Notes: generated from the letters alone by a model not told the origin. A stretch of DNA of 64,000 nucleotides from an uncultured Campylobacter sp. (GCF_938045345.1 NZ_CALIMS010000004.1:1-64000); one strand, 5' to 3'; shown: positions 52,631 to 61,716, counted from the stretch's first letter. Program-made: numbers and translations.

Positions 52631-53581
52631 ATGAAATTCTTTATAAAGCTCATCAAAGCGGCGTGCATTTGTATCGAGCTTGCGGCTATCGTGCTTTTAG
52701 CCGTGGGCTTTGATCTACACGAGCGCGTCGGCAACGCGGCAACCGTGCAGATAGGACAAGGCAGCTCAACCAAAATTTTATCGCAACTCTCTAAGAGCTA
52801 TCCTAAATTTAGCAAATTCGACGCGAGGTTGCTTTCTTTTTACGGCGGCGCAAAAACCGGCGAGCTGGAGCTTAGCGGCGAAAATTTGCCCAAATATCAA
52901 TTTTTGTATGAGCTAAGCGTCGCAAAGCCCGTGATGAACGAGATCAAGCTGATCCCAGGAGAAACGACGATCGTGTTTTTAAAACAGCTTGCAAAAGATC
53001 GCGGGCTAAGCTTTAGCGAGCTTGAGCGCGAATACAACGCCACGGCGCCGTTTTACGAGGGTTTTCTGGTGCCTGAAACCTACAAAATTAGCAAAAACGA
53101 AAGCGAAAAAAATATCATCGATCATCTCATCTCAAGCGCGCAAAAATTCCACGAAGACTTGTCGCGCGAGCTTAGCGGCGACTATAACGCCACGGCGTGG
53201 AAGCAGGTGCTGATCAAGGCCTCGGTCATTCAAAAAGAGGCCGCAAACGCAGATGAAATGCCCCTCGTAGCCTCCGTCATCGACAACCGCTTAGCCAAAA
53301 ATATGCGCCTTCAGATGGACGGCACGCTGAATTACGGCGAGTTTTCGCACGTCAAAATCACTCCGCAGCGCATCCGCACCGACACCAGCCACTACAACAC
53401 CTACCTCAACGACGGACTTCCCAAAGAGCCCGTGTGCGTAGTCTCTCGCGATGCGATACGCGCCGTTTTCGCGCCCGCAAAGAGCGAGTATCTGTATTTT
53501 ATGCGAAATAAAAAGACGGGGCTTCACGATTTTGCGCGCACGCAAGCCGAGCACGAGCGCAACGTAAAGGCGCAGAGGTAA
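52631..53581 (+). CDS. mltG: Endolytic murein transglycosylase MltG
   Basis: A 316-residue inner-membrane YceG/MltG protein that cleaves nascent glycan strands. One N-terminal helix (residues 5-25) is followed by a LysM-like region (LIPGETTIVFLKQLA) and the catalytic domain with the conserved glutamate in ASVIQKEAANADEMPLVASV, then DGTLNYGE and DTSHYNTY. An AAAGGA site precedes the ATG. Confidence 0.92.
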   Translation: MKFFIKLIKAACICIELAAIVLLAVGFDLHERVGNAATVQIGQGSSTKILSQLSKSYPKFSKFDARLLSFYGGAKTGELELSGENLPKYQFLYELSVAKPVMNEIKLIPGETTIVFLKQLAKDRGLSFSELEREYNATAPFYEGFLVPETYKISKNESEKNIIDHLISSAQKFHEDLSRELSGDYNATAWKQVLIKASVIQKEAANADEMPLVASVIDNRLAKNMRLQMDGTLNYGEFSHVKITPQRIRTDTSHYNTYLNDGLPKEPVCVVSRDAIRAVFAPAKSEYLYFMRNKKTGLHDFARTQAEHERNVKAQR

Positions 53582-53689
53582 AATTTAAGTCCGTTTCGGT
53601 ATTAAATTTAAAAACGAGATTTCGTCTTTAAATTTTAAAATTTAAACCCCGCAATTATAAAAATGCGGGCCGATATTTGGGAGATAACA

Positions 53690-54571
53690 ATGAAAATAGC
53701 GATATTTGGCGCGGGAAACATCGGCGCAGCGGTAGCGAACGATCTTATCGTAAGTGATTCTTTGAGCCAAAAGATAGATAGCATCGTGCTTGTGGATGCT
53801 GTAGAGCGGATCGCGCGCGGCAAGGCACTCGATCTAGCCCATACGGCGGCGGTCTATGAGCGCGACCTGCGCATAAGCGGCAGCACGGAGCCCGGCGACA
53901 TAGCGGAGGCAGGCATCGTCGTGATCACGGCGGGGCACGCAAGAAAGGCGGGGCAGAGCAGGGAGGAGCTATTTGGCAGCAACGCCGCCATCGTCGCGCA
54001 ATGCGCGCGAGATGCCGCAAAATACGCGCCTAGCTCCATTATCGTCGTCGTTACCAATCCGCTTGATATGATGGTCTATGCGGCGCTGCAGGCTAGCGGG
54101 TTTGCGAAAGAGCGCGTCATCGGCATGGCGGGCGAGCTAGACGGCGCGCGGCTTAAATTTGAACTCGCGCGAGCGAGCGGCAAGGAAATTTCATCGATGA
54201 GAAGCGCGATCGTGGGCCCGCATAGCGAAGAGATGATCGCGCTTAAAAACGAGCTGGGATTTGAAATTTCGGATGAAATTTTCGAGCGCGCGATGCAAAA
54301 TACCAAACGCGCCGGCGCGCAGATCGGCGAGCTGCTGGGCACGTCGGCGTATTTGGCGCCCGCTGCTGGGATCGTAAAGATCATAAAATATATCCTTTTT
54401 GATACCTGCGGCACGCTCGCCTGCTGCGTCGCGGATAGATCGGGAGTGCCTTTGGGGCGCTTCGTAAGCGTCGGTAAAATGGGTGCGATAGAGAGAAATT
54501 TCGCCTACTCGGGCGAGTTTTACGAGCAGCTTGAACGGATGCGTGAGCGGATAGCGGAACTGAAGTTTTAG
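53690..54571 (+). CDS. mdh: Malate dehydrogenase (LDH/MDH family)
   Basis: A 293-residue NAD-dependent dehydrogenase. The Rossmann loop is IFGAGNIGAAVA, followed by VVVTNPLDMMVYAA and the catalytic histidine in GPHSEEMI. The ATG at 53690 has a GGAGA site and gives the usual N-terminus; an ATG at 53663 is out of pattern. The position before oorDABC matches a TCA-cycle role. Malate versus lactate specificity is judged from context. Confidence 0.83.
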   Translation: MKIAIFGAGNIGAAVANDLIVSDSLSQKIDSIVLVDAVERIARGKALDLAHTAAVYERDLRISGSTEPGDIAEAGIVVITAGHARKAGQSREELFGSNAAIVAQCARDAAKYAPSSIIVVVTNPLDMMVYAALQASGFAKERVIGMAGELDGARLKFELARASGKEISSMRSAIVGPHSEEMIALKNELGFEISDEIFERAMQNTKRAGAQIGELLGTSAYLAPAAGIVKIIKYILFDTCGTLACCVADRSGVPLGRFVSVGKMGAIERNFAYSGEFYEQLERMRERIAELKF

Positions 54572-54964
54572 TGGAAATAAAGCGAATTCGACGCGATGCG
54601 GAATTTACAGAGCTAAAATTTTAAAGCGCAGAATTCTTGCGATAGAATTTGCAGCATCAAATTTCACTTTGGTAAGAAATTTAAGCTCGCGGAATTGTGT
54701 AGCGTAAAATTTCATTCGCTGCGGAATTTTAAAATTTGCGCAATTTTGCCCGCTGTGAAATTTCATAGATTAAAATTTTACTTTGGCGCAGAATTTTGCG
54801 TGACGTAAAATTTTTAAACGCCACAAAATTTTAAAATTTAAACTCTGCAAAATTTAAAAACGAGAGGACTTTAATGCGATCAAAGCGGGCTTGCGCCGCA
54901 AAATTTCAAATTTTAAATCGCGAGGCGGTATTTAGTGCAGATTTTGATAAATTAAGGAGAAAAT
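54572..54964. repeat. Array of about 30-base repeats between mdh and oorD
   Basis: GCGGAATTT or GCGCAGAATTT blocks alternate with TAAAATTTCA blocks at roughly 30-base intervals (near 54596, 54629, 54660, 54690, 54720, 54750 and 54784). It is the clearest intergenic example of the repeat found inside genes. No gene is seen. Confidence 0.7.
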
Positions 54965-55276
54965 ATGAGCGAAAATGAGAGCCAGCGCGCCGTCTGGACG
55001 GATGAGGGCCGCTGTAAGGCGTGCAACATCTGCGTAAGCGTCTGTCCTAGCGGCGCGATTGCGATGAGACAGGACGAGGGCGCCGTGCAAGGCATGATGA
55101 TCGACGTGGTGGATGAGGGCGCCTGTATCGGCTGTAGGGAGTGCGAGTTGCACTGCCCTGATTTTGCGATTTTCGTTGCGCCCAAAGGCTTTAAATTCGC
55201 TCGTCTAAGCTCGCAGGCTAGAGAGATGGCTGAAAAAATCAAAAACAATAATTTTATGAAACCCAAGGACGCATAA
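54965..55276 (+). CDS. oorD: 2-oxoglutarate:acceptor oxidoreductase, ferredoxin (delta) subunit
   Basis: A 103-residue 2[4Fe-4S] ferredoxin subunit, with CKACNICVSVCPSG and CIGCRECELHCPD. It passes electrons from oxidative decarboxylation of 2-oxoglutarate. It is first in the oorDABC operon, with an AAGGAG site, and its stop overlaps the oorA start. Confidence 0.95.
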   Translation: MSENESQRAVWTDEGRCKACNICVSVCPSGAIAMRQDEGAVQGMMIDVVDEGACIGCRECELHCPDFAIFVAPKGFKFARLSSQAREMAEKIKNNNFMKPKDA

Positions 55277-56397
55277 TGAAAGAGGTAATTTCCACAGGCA
55301 ACGCCTTAATTGCGCGCGCAGCGATTGATTGCGGCTGTAATTTTTTTGGCGGCTATCCGATCACGCCAAGCAGCGAGATCGCGCACGAGATGAGTCGCTT
55401 GCTACCTAAGGTCGGAGGTAAATTTATCCAGATGGAGGATGAAATTTCGGGCATTTCTGTAGCTTTAGGCGCGTCTATGAGCGGTGCGAAGGCGATGACG
55501 GCAAGCTCCGGTCCTGGAATTTCGCTAAAATCAGAGCAGATTGGACTTAGCTTTATCGCTGAAATTCCGCTTTTAATCGTAAATGTTATGCGCGGAGGTC
55601 CTAGCACCGGGCTTCCTACGCGAGTGGCGCAGGGCGATATTTTGCAAGCTCGCAATCCCACTCACGGTGATTTTCAAAGCATCGCGCTGTGCCCGGGCTC
55701 ACTAAAGGAGGCTTATACGCAAACCGTGCGCGCCTTCAATTTAGCCGAGCGGTTTATGACGCCGGTATTTTTGCTACTTGATGAGACGCTTGGGCATATG
55801 CAGGCTAAGGCGATGCTGCCTGAAATTTCGGATCTAAAAATCGAGCGTAGGGTGGAATTTAAAGGTAGTCCGAAAGATTATGAGCCCTACGACGCTGCAC
55901 CCGATAAGCCTGCGGTGCTAAATCCATTTTTTAGGGGATATCACTATCACATAACGGGGCTGCATCACGGCGCGAAGGGCTTTCCAACCGAAAACGAGCA
56001 GATCGTGGATCGCTCTATAAAAAGGCTTTTTAATAAAATTTCGGCGCATGAAGATGAGATCGTGCAATATGAGGAATTTATGCTAGATGACGCTGATGCT
56101 TGCATCATCGCCTATGGCAGCGTTAGCCTGGCAGCAAAAGACGCGATTTTAAAGCTACGGGGGCAAGGCGTGCGTGTGGGGCTTTTCCGCCCGATCACGC
56201 TGTGGCCAAGCCCTGCGCGCAAGCTAAGGGAGCTAGGGGAGAGATTTAATAAAATTTTAATCGCCGAGCTAAATTTAGGGCAGTATCTGCTAGAGGTGCA
56301 ACGCGCTTGCTTGAGGGATGATTTTAAGACGCTTCTTAAGGCAAACGGCAGACCGATCAGCCCTAGCGAGATTATCGAGAAAGTAAAGGAGCTTTAA
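55276..56397 (+). CDS. oorA: 2-oxoglutarate:acceptor oxidoreductase, alpha subunit
   Basis: A 373-residue alpha subunit. The start ISTGNALIARAAIDCGCNFFGGYPITPSSE and VMRGGPSTGLPTRVAQGD are characteristic of 2-oxoacid:ferredoxin oxidoreductases. With OorB it forms the thiamine-diphosphate active site. It abuts oorB with no gap. Confidence 0.95.
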   Translation: MKEVISTGNALIARAAIDCGCNFFGGYPITPSSEIAHEMSRLLPKVGGKFIQMEDEISGISVALGASMSGAKAMTASSGPGISLKSEQIGLSFIAEIPLLIVNVMRGGPSTGLPTRVAQGDILQARNPTHGDFQSIALCPGSLKEAYTQTVRAFNLAERFMTPVFLLLDETLGHMQAKAMLPEISDLKIERRVEFKGSPKDYEPYDAAPDKPAVLNPFFRGYHYHITGLHHGAKGFPTENEQIVDRSIKRLFNKISAHEDEIVQYEEFMLDDADACIIAYGSVSLAAKDAILKLRGQGVRVGLFRPITLWPSPARKLRELGERFNKILIAELNLGQYLLEVQRACLRDDFKTLLKANGRPISPSEIIEKVKEL

Positions 56398-57243
56398 ATG
56401 GCGTTTGATTACGACAAATATCTAAGAACGGACAAGATGCCTACGCTTTGGTGCTGGGGCTGCGGCGACGGAGTAATCTTAAAAGCGATCATCCGCGCGA
56501 TTGACCGCATAGGCTGGAGCATGGACGATGTGTGCGTGGTAAGCGGTATCGGCTGTAGTGGCAGGATGTCGAGTTACATAGACTGCAATACCGTCCATAC
56601 GACGCACGGACGCGCGATAGCTTATGCTACGGGTATCAAGCTTGCAAATCCAGGCAAACACGTAATCGTAGTCACTGGCGATGGCGATGGGCTTGCGATA
56701 GGGGGCAATCACACGATCCATGGATGCCGCCGCAATATCGATCTAAATCATATCTTAGTAAACAATTTCATCTACGGGCTTACAAACTCGCAGACGAGTC
56801 CTACGACACCGCGCGGGTTTTGGACGGTTACGGCACAATACGGCAATGTCGATCCCAGCTTTGATGCGGCGAAACTTGCGATCGCTGCCGGAGCAACTTT
56901 TGTCGGACGCGAGAGCGTGACAAATCCCGAAAAAATCGAGCGACTTCTAGCCAAGGGCTTTGAGCACGAGGGTTATAGTTTTTTTGATATTTTTAGCAAT
57001 TGCCACGTAAATTTGGGTCGTAAAAATAAAATGAGCGAGGCAGTGCAAATGCTAAAGTGGCTTGATTCGCGCACGATTTCCAAAGCAAAATTTGACGCTC
57101 TTAGCGAGGATGAGCGTGCAGGGCTATTTCCGCTTGGGGTTTTACATGAAGATAATGAGCATACCGAATACACAAAGGCGTATCAAAAGGTGATAGACGC
57201 GGCACAAAGCGGCGAAGCGATAAATTTTGAAGGACTAAGATGA
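56398..57243 (+). CDS. oorB: 2-oxoglutarate:acceptor oxidoreductase, beta subunit
   Basis: A 281-residue thiamine-diphosphate-binding subunit. It has WCWGCGDGVILKA near the N-terminus, the metal-binding TGDGDGLAIGGNH and NNFIYGLTNSQTSPTTPRG. The stop overlaps the oorC start by four bases. Confidence 0.95.
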   Translation: MAFDYDKYLRTDKMPTLWCWGCGDGVILKAIIRAIDRIGWSMDDVCVVSGIGCSGRMSSYIDCNTVHTTHGRAIAYATGIKLANPGKHVIVVTGDGDGLAIGGNHTIHGCRRNIDLNHILVNNFIYGLTNSQTSPTTPRGFWTVTAQYGNVDPSFDAAKLAIAAGATFVGRESVTNPEKIERLLAKGFEHEGYSFFDIFSNCHVNLGRKNKMSEAVQMLKWLDSRTISKAKFDALSEDERAGLFPLGVLHEDNEHTEYTKAYQKVIDAAQSGEAINFEGLR

Positions 57244-57785
57244 ATCAATTAAGATTTGTGGGAGTGGGCGGTCAAGGCGTGATCTTAGCAGGTGAGATTC
57301 TAGCTGCGGCAAAGATCGCGCACGGTGGCTATGGAATCAAGGCATCTACGTATACCTCTCAGGTACGCGGCGGACCTACGAAAGTGGATATTATCTTAAG
57401 CGATGAAGAAATTCTATATCCTTACGCAAGCGAGGGCGAGATCGATTTCATGCTCGCAACGGCGCAGAGTAGCTACGATGCTTTCAAAAACGGCGTGAAA
57501 AAAGGCGGCGTGATCGTAATCGAGCCGAATTTAGTAGCACCGAGCGATGAGGATAGGATAAACTTTAAAATTTATGAAATTCCAATTATCACCATCGCAA
57601 AATACGAAGTCGGAAATGTCATCACTCAAAGTGTCGTGGCTCTAGCGATCGCAGTAGAGCTTAGCCGCTGTATGGACTCAGGGCTCGTAAAAGAGCAAAT
57701 GCTCCGCTCTGTGCCTGAAAAAACCCGTGCGCTAAATGAAAAGGCGTATGATTTGGGGATAAAATACGCAAGAGAGTTTGGGTAA
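57240..57785 (+). CDS. oorC: 2-oxoglutarate:acceptor oxidoreductase, gamma subunit
   Basis: A 181-residue gamma subunit: RFVGVGGQGVILAGEILAAA and TYTSQVRGGPTKVDIILSD are typical. It completes the four-subunit enzyme that makes succinyl-CoA and reduced ferredoxin or flavodoxin. Confidence 0.95.
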   Translation: MNQLRFVGVGGQGVILAGEILAAAKIAHGGYGIKASTYTSQVRGGPTKVDIILSDEEILYPYASEGEIDFMLATAQSSYDAFKNGVKKGGVIVIEPNLVAPSDEDRINFKIYEIPIITIAKYEVGNVITQSVVALAIAVELSRCMDSGLVKEQMLRSVPEKTRALNEKAYDLGIKYAREFG

Positions 57786-57983
57786 ATTTAAAGACTCGGA
57801 TAGAATTTGGGATTAAATTTAGATAGGGTATCTGATATGTTTTAATCTTGCGATAAATTCTATTTAGTGCTCTTTATTTCTTTATACAATATTCTATTTG
57901 GGTATCTTAAAATTTGTATTTATAGATTTTAGCGGTTTTCTTCGCAACTACTTTAAAACTATGTGATTGAATTTTTATCGCCC

Positions 57984-58712
57984 TTAATCTATCTTGCAAT
58001 TTACATAATAATTATTGACTATTTGTCCAAATGTCTTTATATAGCCCTCGTAATTGTTATTATCTAAAATATATCTTATATAGTTGTATACCTCTTCCTT
58101 AAAATTATTAACACCATAACTGCCGTAGTGTAGAACCTTATTATGGTATTCTTCATAGTTATCGTAAGAGCCGTAAAATGAAATTTTTCTATATTCTATA
58201 CAACTTCTCTTATTGATAAAACTATCCTTTGCGTAGATATCCACAAGGTCCTCGTCGGCGCTTAGAACCGCGAAAGCTTGTCTAATGGGTATATCCACAT
58301 ATTGTTCTGTTGGTTTACCATCCTCCCATTTGCCCCCTTTAACGATGTCGTTCGTAGCCTCTTTTATGGTGTAATATTTCTTTAAAGCTTCGAAAGGCTC
58401 TAGCCTCTCAACTGAAACGTTTTCTATCAGTCCGCCACCCTCAAAATACTGATGTTTCGATATAACCGCGGTTTTATTTACGTCATTTTCGACCATTAAT
58501 TTTAAGGTTCGCATTATCTCATCCGTAGTTGGGTTTTCTTCTATGATATAAAATTTAGGAGGTAATCCGCCTCTATCATCGCGCTGAACTCTATCAAGAA
58601 AGGTAGTGTCTAAGTATTTTTTTAAAATTGCATCGTCGCTAAAAGGAAATTTCATAACGAAAACGATTGAAAGCAGAGCTAATAGCGATAAAACGTACTT
58701 ACGCTTTTTCAA
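57984..58712 (-). CDS. AT-rich hypothetical exported or anchored protein
   Basis: A 242-residue protein with an N-terminal hydrophobic segment (residues 5-21, a signal or anchor) and a Tyr/Asn-rich C-terminal half (NYIRYILDNNNYEGYIKTFG). Codons are more AT-rich than in the neighbouring genes, which suggests a different history. It stands alone between oorC and a lipoprotein gene. I do not recognise the family. Confidence 0.65.
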   Translation of the reverse strand: MKKRKYVLSLLALLSIVFVMKFPFSDDAILKKYLDTTFLDRVQRDDRGGLPPKFYIIEENPTTDEIMRTLKLMVENDVNKTAVISKHQYFEGGGLIENVSVERLEPFEALKKYYTIKEATNDIVKGGKWEDGKPTEQYVDIPIRQAFAVLSADEDLVDIYAKDSFINKRSCIEYRKISFYGSYDNYEEYHNKVLHYGSYGVNNFKEEVYNYIRYILDNNNYEGYIKTFGQIVNNYYVNCKID

Positions 58713-58740
58713 ATTTATCCCCTTAAAATTTTAAAATTTC

Positions 58741-58771
58741 AAGGGCGCAAATTTACAAAACTAGCGCCCTT
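58741..58771 (-). terminator. Hairpin upstream of the AT-rich hypothetical gene
   Basis: An 8-bp stem (AAGGGCGC / GCGCCCTT) with a 15-base loop lies 28 bases before the start of the hypothetical. It could be a second terminator for the lipoprotein transcript. Confidence 0.4.
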
Positions 58772-58830
58772 TAAAATTTCATAGATTGCTTTAAATTTCG
58801 TGAATTAGCCGCTCTTAAATTTTAAACGTC

Positions 58831-58856
58831 GCGGTGAAATTTTAAAATTTCACCGC
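58831..58856 (-). terminator. Perfect 26-bp palindrome after the glycine-zipper lipoprotein
   Basis: Thirteen-base arms (GCGGTGAAATTTT and its complement) meet without a spacer, 40 bases beyond the lipoprotein stop. The centre is the common AAATTTTAAAATTT word. Confidence 0.55.
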
Positions 58857-58895
58857 AAGCTTTGGGCGGCTTTAAATTTAACATACCGAGTTCTG

Positions 58896-59393
58896 TTAAC
58901 ATCCTGAGTTTGGCTGCACCCGCGTTTCGCTGCCCGTGTGGATCAGCAGAGACTTGCCGCGTCTAAATCTACACGGCGGATCGGCTTGCACGGATGAGTA
59001 CTCCTTGCCGTTTAGCTTGTAGATGATATTGGAGCCTTGCACCGTTTTTTGGGAGTTTTGGATCGCATCTCCGGCGACCGCGCCCACTACCGCGCCGCCT
59101 ACTAGCCCCACGGTCTCAGCTAAGCGTCTGCTGCTGCTATGTTTGCCGAGCTTATGCCCGATGACCGCGCCCGTAGTTCCGCCTGCGACGCCGCCTAAAA
59201 TTTTACCAGTATTGCCCTCGGAGCGCTCTACGTTGATTTTGGCGGGCAGGACATCGACGATCTCGATCCGATCGCTCTGCCTCATGCGGTTCGTCTCGCT
59301 CGCGTCATAAACATCTCCGCCGTATCGATCCTGCGGAGTCGCGCAGCCACAAAGTGCGATCGCTGCGATCAAACATAATGTGAAATTCTTCAT
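58896..59393 (-). CDS. Glycine-zipper lipoprotein (SlyB/17-kDa antigen type)
   Basis: About 165 residues from the ATG at 59393, which has an AAAGGAGA site; the frame to 59426 is less likely. The lipobox is CGC with Cys17. A glycine zipper (GKILGGVAGGTTGAVIGHKLG and GGAVVGAVAGDAI) is typical of rickettsial 17-kDa-like outer-membrane lipoproteins. The role is envelope structure, by family. Confidence 0.85.
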   Translation of the reverse strand: MKNFTLCLIAAIALCGCATPQDRYGGDVYDASETNRMRQSDRIEIVDVLPAKINVERSEGNTGKILGGVAGGTTGAVIGHKLGKHSSSRRLAETVGLVGGAVVGAVAGDAIQNSQKTVQGSNIIYKLNGKEYSSVQADPPCRFRRGKSLLIHTGSETRVQPNSGC

Positions 59394-59573
59394 GTTTTCT
59401 CCTTTATAATGAGCTACGGGCGGCATTATACTATGGATTTTTATACGAGCGGTTAAGCGGCGGCGTTAAAATTTACCGGCTCGCTGCCGCTTAAAATTAG
59501 CTGGATACGAGGCATTGTGCCGTATCTGGACGCCTTATAAAATTTTTATTTCACTCAAAATTTATCTTATTTT

Positions 59574-59581
59574 GTTAGAAT
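59574..59581 (+). promoter_or_regulatory. Candidate extended -10 promoter of the flavodoxin gene
   Basis: TGTTAGAAT (TG one base before TAGAAT) lies 25 bases upstream of the flavodoxin ATG. The surrounding GAATCATTCTTA is weakly Fur-like. Confidence 0.45.
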
Positions 59582-59605
59582 CATTCTTATTTTTAAGGAG
59601 AGAAA

Positions 59606-60088
59606 ATGAAAAAACTATTAGTTTACGCCACCAAAGGTGGCGATACGAAGGTCGTGAGCGAATACATCGCTTCAAAGCTCGGCTTTGAAATCAAGGAGGC
59701 CAAAGAGCTAAATGAGGAGGATTTGGCAGGAGCGGGCACGTTTATTTTTGCGGCTTCGACGCACGGCGACGGACAGATCCAGGCTAAATTTGACGACAAA
59801 TTGGAGCTTTTGAACAAAACTGATTTTGACGGACGCAAGGTCGCGCTCATAGGCGTTGGCAACATCGAGCGCCACGGCAGCGATTTTTGCAGCGGTATGA
59901 GCGCGTTTTTGCCGGTGCTTAAAAAGGCTGATCTCATCGGCGCTTGGGGTGCAGAGGGATATAAATTTAAACATTCGCGCGCCTTCATAAACGGCAAATT
60001 CGTAGGTCTTACGATCGATTTTAAGGGCGACGAGCACTGGCAGGCAAGGGCCGATAAGTGGATCGTCGCGGTTGGAGGCGAGTTTTAA
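59606..60088 (+). CDS. Flavodoxin-like protein
   Basis: A 160-residue flavodoxin-fold protein: STHGDGQIQAKFDDKL, VALIGVGNIERHGSDFC and FVGLTIDF are family hallmarks. The FMN phosphate loop near residue 9 reads ATKGGDTK instead of the usual (S/T)xTGNT, so cofactor binding may be altered. If it is the main flavodoxin, it would accept electrons from Oor. An AAGGAG site precedes the ATG and a good terminator follows. Confidence 0.78.
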   Translation: MKKLLVYATKGGDTKVVSEYIASKLGFEIKEAKELNEEDLAGAGTFIFAASTHGDGQIQAKFDDKLELLNKTDFDGRKVALIGVGNIERHGSDFCSGMSAFLPVLKKADLIGAWGAEGYKFKHSRAFINGKFVGLTIDFKGDEHWQARADKWIVAVGGEF

Positions 60089-60111
60089 ATATTTCAATTT
60101 TTATGCGACCG

Positions 60112-60146
60112 AGCGAGATTTAGGCTCGATGAGCCCAAATCTCGCT
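60112..60146 (+). terminator. Terminator of the flavodoxin gene
   Basis: A 16-base stem (AGCGAGATTTAGGCTC and complement, one mismatch) with a 3-base loop starts 24 bases after the stop and is followed by AAATTT. Confidence 0.65.
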
Positions 60147-60750
60147 AAATTTCCCCATTAAATTTCGCGCTCCGCTTCCGAGCGAAGCCCTCTTAAATTT
60201 TACTCGCCACAGCGTTAGAATTTCCGCCACATTCAAGCGCCGCCTGCTCATGCCGCGTAAAATTTATCGCTAGCGGGAGCCGCAAATTCCGGCTCGCTGC
60301 GCCGAATAGCTCTAAACAATTGCCGCGATAAAATTTAGTTCGCGGCAACTTGCGCGCTATTCGTGCAATAAACGATAAATTTCGCTTGCGATGCTTGATG
60401 CCGCTAGCGCGATAAAATTTCGCTTTCGCGACAAAATTCCGCCCGCAGTACTAGCGAGGCACCCGCACGTCAAAATTTCAAGCTCCGCTTTCAAACAGAG
60501 CCTCCGCACTAAAATTTTAAAATTTTTAGTTCAAAAAGTCGCTGTGTTTTACAAGCCGTACCGCTTAAAATCGCGCAGATAGGCTAAATTTTATCCGCCC
60601 AAGCTCAAAATCTAGCCCGCTCGCGGCGGTCAATTCAATACGGCAATTTAATGCGATCGATTTATAAAATCACCGTCCGAGCCTCAAATATCAGCGCCGC
60701 ATTAGAAAAGTTATTTTATAATAACCGCATATCAAAATTTAAGGCGATCT
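60147..60750. repeat. Repeat-filled gap before the HlyD-like gene
   Basis: About 600 bases with TAAATTTTAC, AAAATTTCGC and AAATTCCG blocks between GC-rich spacers. No gene is supported; the frame at 60391-60582 is repeat-derived. Confidence 0.6.
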
Positions 60751-61716
60751 ATGAAAAGGCTTCTATTTTTCGTCGTTTTTGCGCTGGCCGCCCTCGCCGC
60801 GGCGATCTACTTCAATCTCGATAGGCGCGAAGAGGTCGCGCACAAAGCCTACGGCATCATCGACATCAGGCAGAGCTCGCTTAGCTTCGAGCGCAGCGGC
60901 CGCATTAGCGCGCTTTATCGCGACGAGGGCGATTTCGTGCAGGCTGGCGACGTCTTGGCGGCTCTGGATACGGCGGATCTGAGTTTTCAAAGACAGGTTC
61001 AGATCGCGAGGTGCGACGGGCTTAAATTTAGCTTGCAAAAACTGCAAAGCGGCTTTCGTAGCGAGGAGATCGAGATGGCGGCGGCGAACGTAAGTGCGCT
61101 GCAAAACGCCCTACAGCTCGCTACTTTGACGAACGAGCGCCTCAAGAGCCTAGGCAAAAGCAACTCTGCGTCCAAGCAGCAGATCGACGAGGCGTTTTAC
61201 TCGATGAAGCGCACGCAAGCTCAGCTGCAAAGCGCACAGGCCAATCTGCGCCAGCTTCAAAGCGGCTACCGCGGCGAGGATGTCGGCGCCGCCCGCGCAA
61301 ATTTAGCAAGCTGCGAGGAAAATCTAAAATATCTGAATTACCAAATCGAGACGCAAAGCGTGCTAAAAGCGCCCTTTAGCGGGCAGATCAGAGCGCGCCT
61401 TAAGGAGCTTGGCGACATCAGCATACCCAGCGTGGGCGTTTTTGAGCTCAGCGAAGTAAAAAATAAGCGCGCGAAATTTTATCTAAGCGAAAATCAGCTC
61501 CGCTTCCTGCGCGCCGGACAGAGCGTGCGGATCATCGCCGCGGACGGCTCTAGCGCGAGCGCAAAGGTCGCATACGTGAGCCAAACCGCGATGTACACGC
61601 CGCGCACGGTGCAGACCGAGGAGCTGCGCGCAGATCTCGTGTGGGAGGCGCGCGCCGATTTCAGCGACGAAGATGGGCAGTTTCGCTTAGGCCAGCCGAT
61701 AAGCGTGGAATTTTAA
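60751..61716 (+). CDS. HlyD-family membrane fusion protein
   Basis: A 321-residue periplasmic adaptor with an N-terminal membrane anchor (residues 3-20). A split biotinyl-lipoyl domain (IDIRQSSLSFERSGRISALY...GDFVQAGDVLAALDT and VLKAPFSGQIRARLKELGD) surrounds a coiled coil (about 75-195, rich in Gln, Ala and Leu). The beta-barrel part follows. It resembles the YbhG/YhiI adaptors of drug exporters. The likely partner ATPase starts 1.27 kb downstream. Confidence 0.85.
   Translation: MKRLLFFVVFALAALAAAIYFNLDRREEVAHKAYGIIDIRQSSLSFERSGRISALYRDEGDFVQAGDVLAALDTADLSFQRQVQIARCDGLKFSLQKLQSGFRSEEIEMAAANVSALQNALQLATLTNERLKSLGKSNSASKQQIDEAFYSMKRTQAQLQSAQANLRQLQSGYRGEDVGAARANLASCEENLKYLNYQIETQSVLKAPFSGQIRARLKELGDISIPSVGVFELSEVKNKRAKFYLSENQLRFLRAGQSVRIIAADGSSASAKVAYVSQTAMYTPRTVQTEELRADLVWEARADFSDEDGQFRLGQPISVEF

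Noticed and set aside
54572..54964. CRISPR array in regularly spaced repeats
   Set aside because: The repeated blocks are short, degenerate and AT-core, spacers are not unique sequences of constant length, and no cas gene is present.
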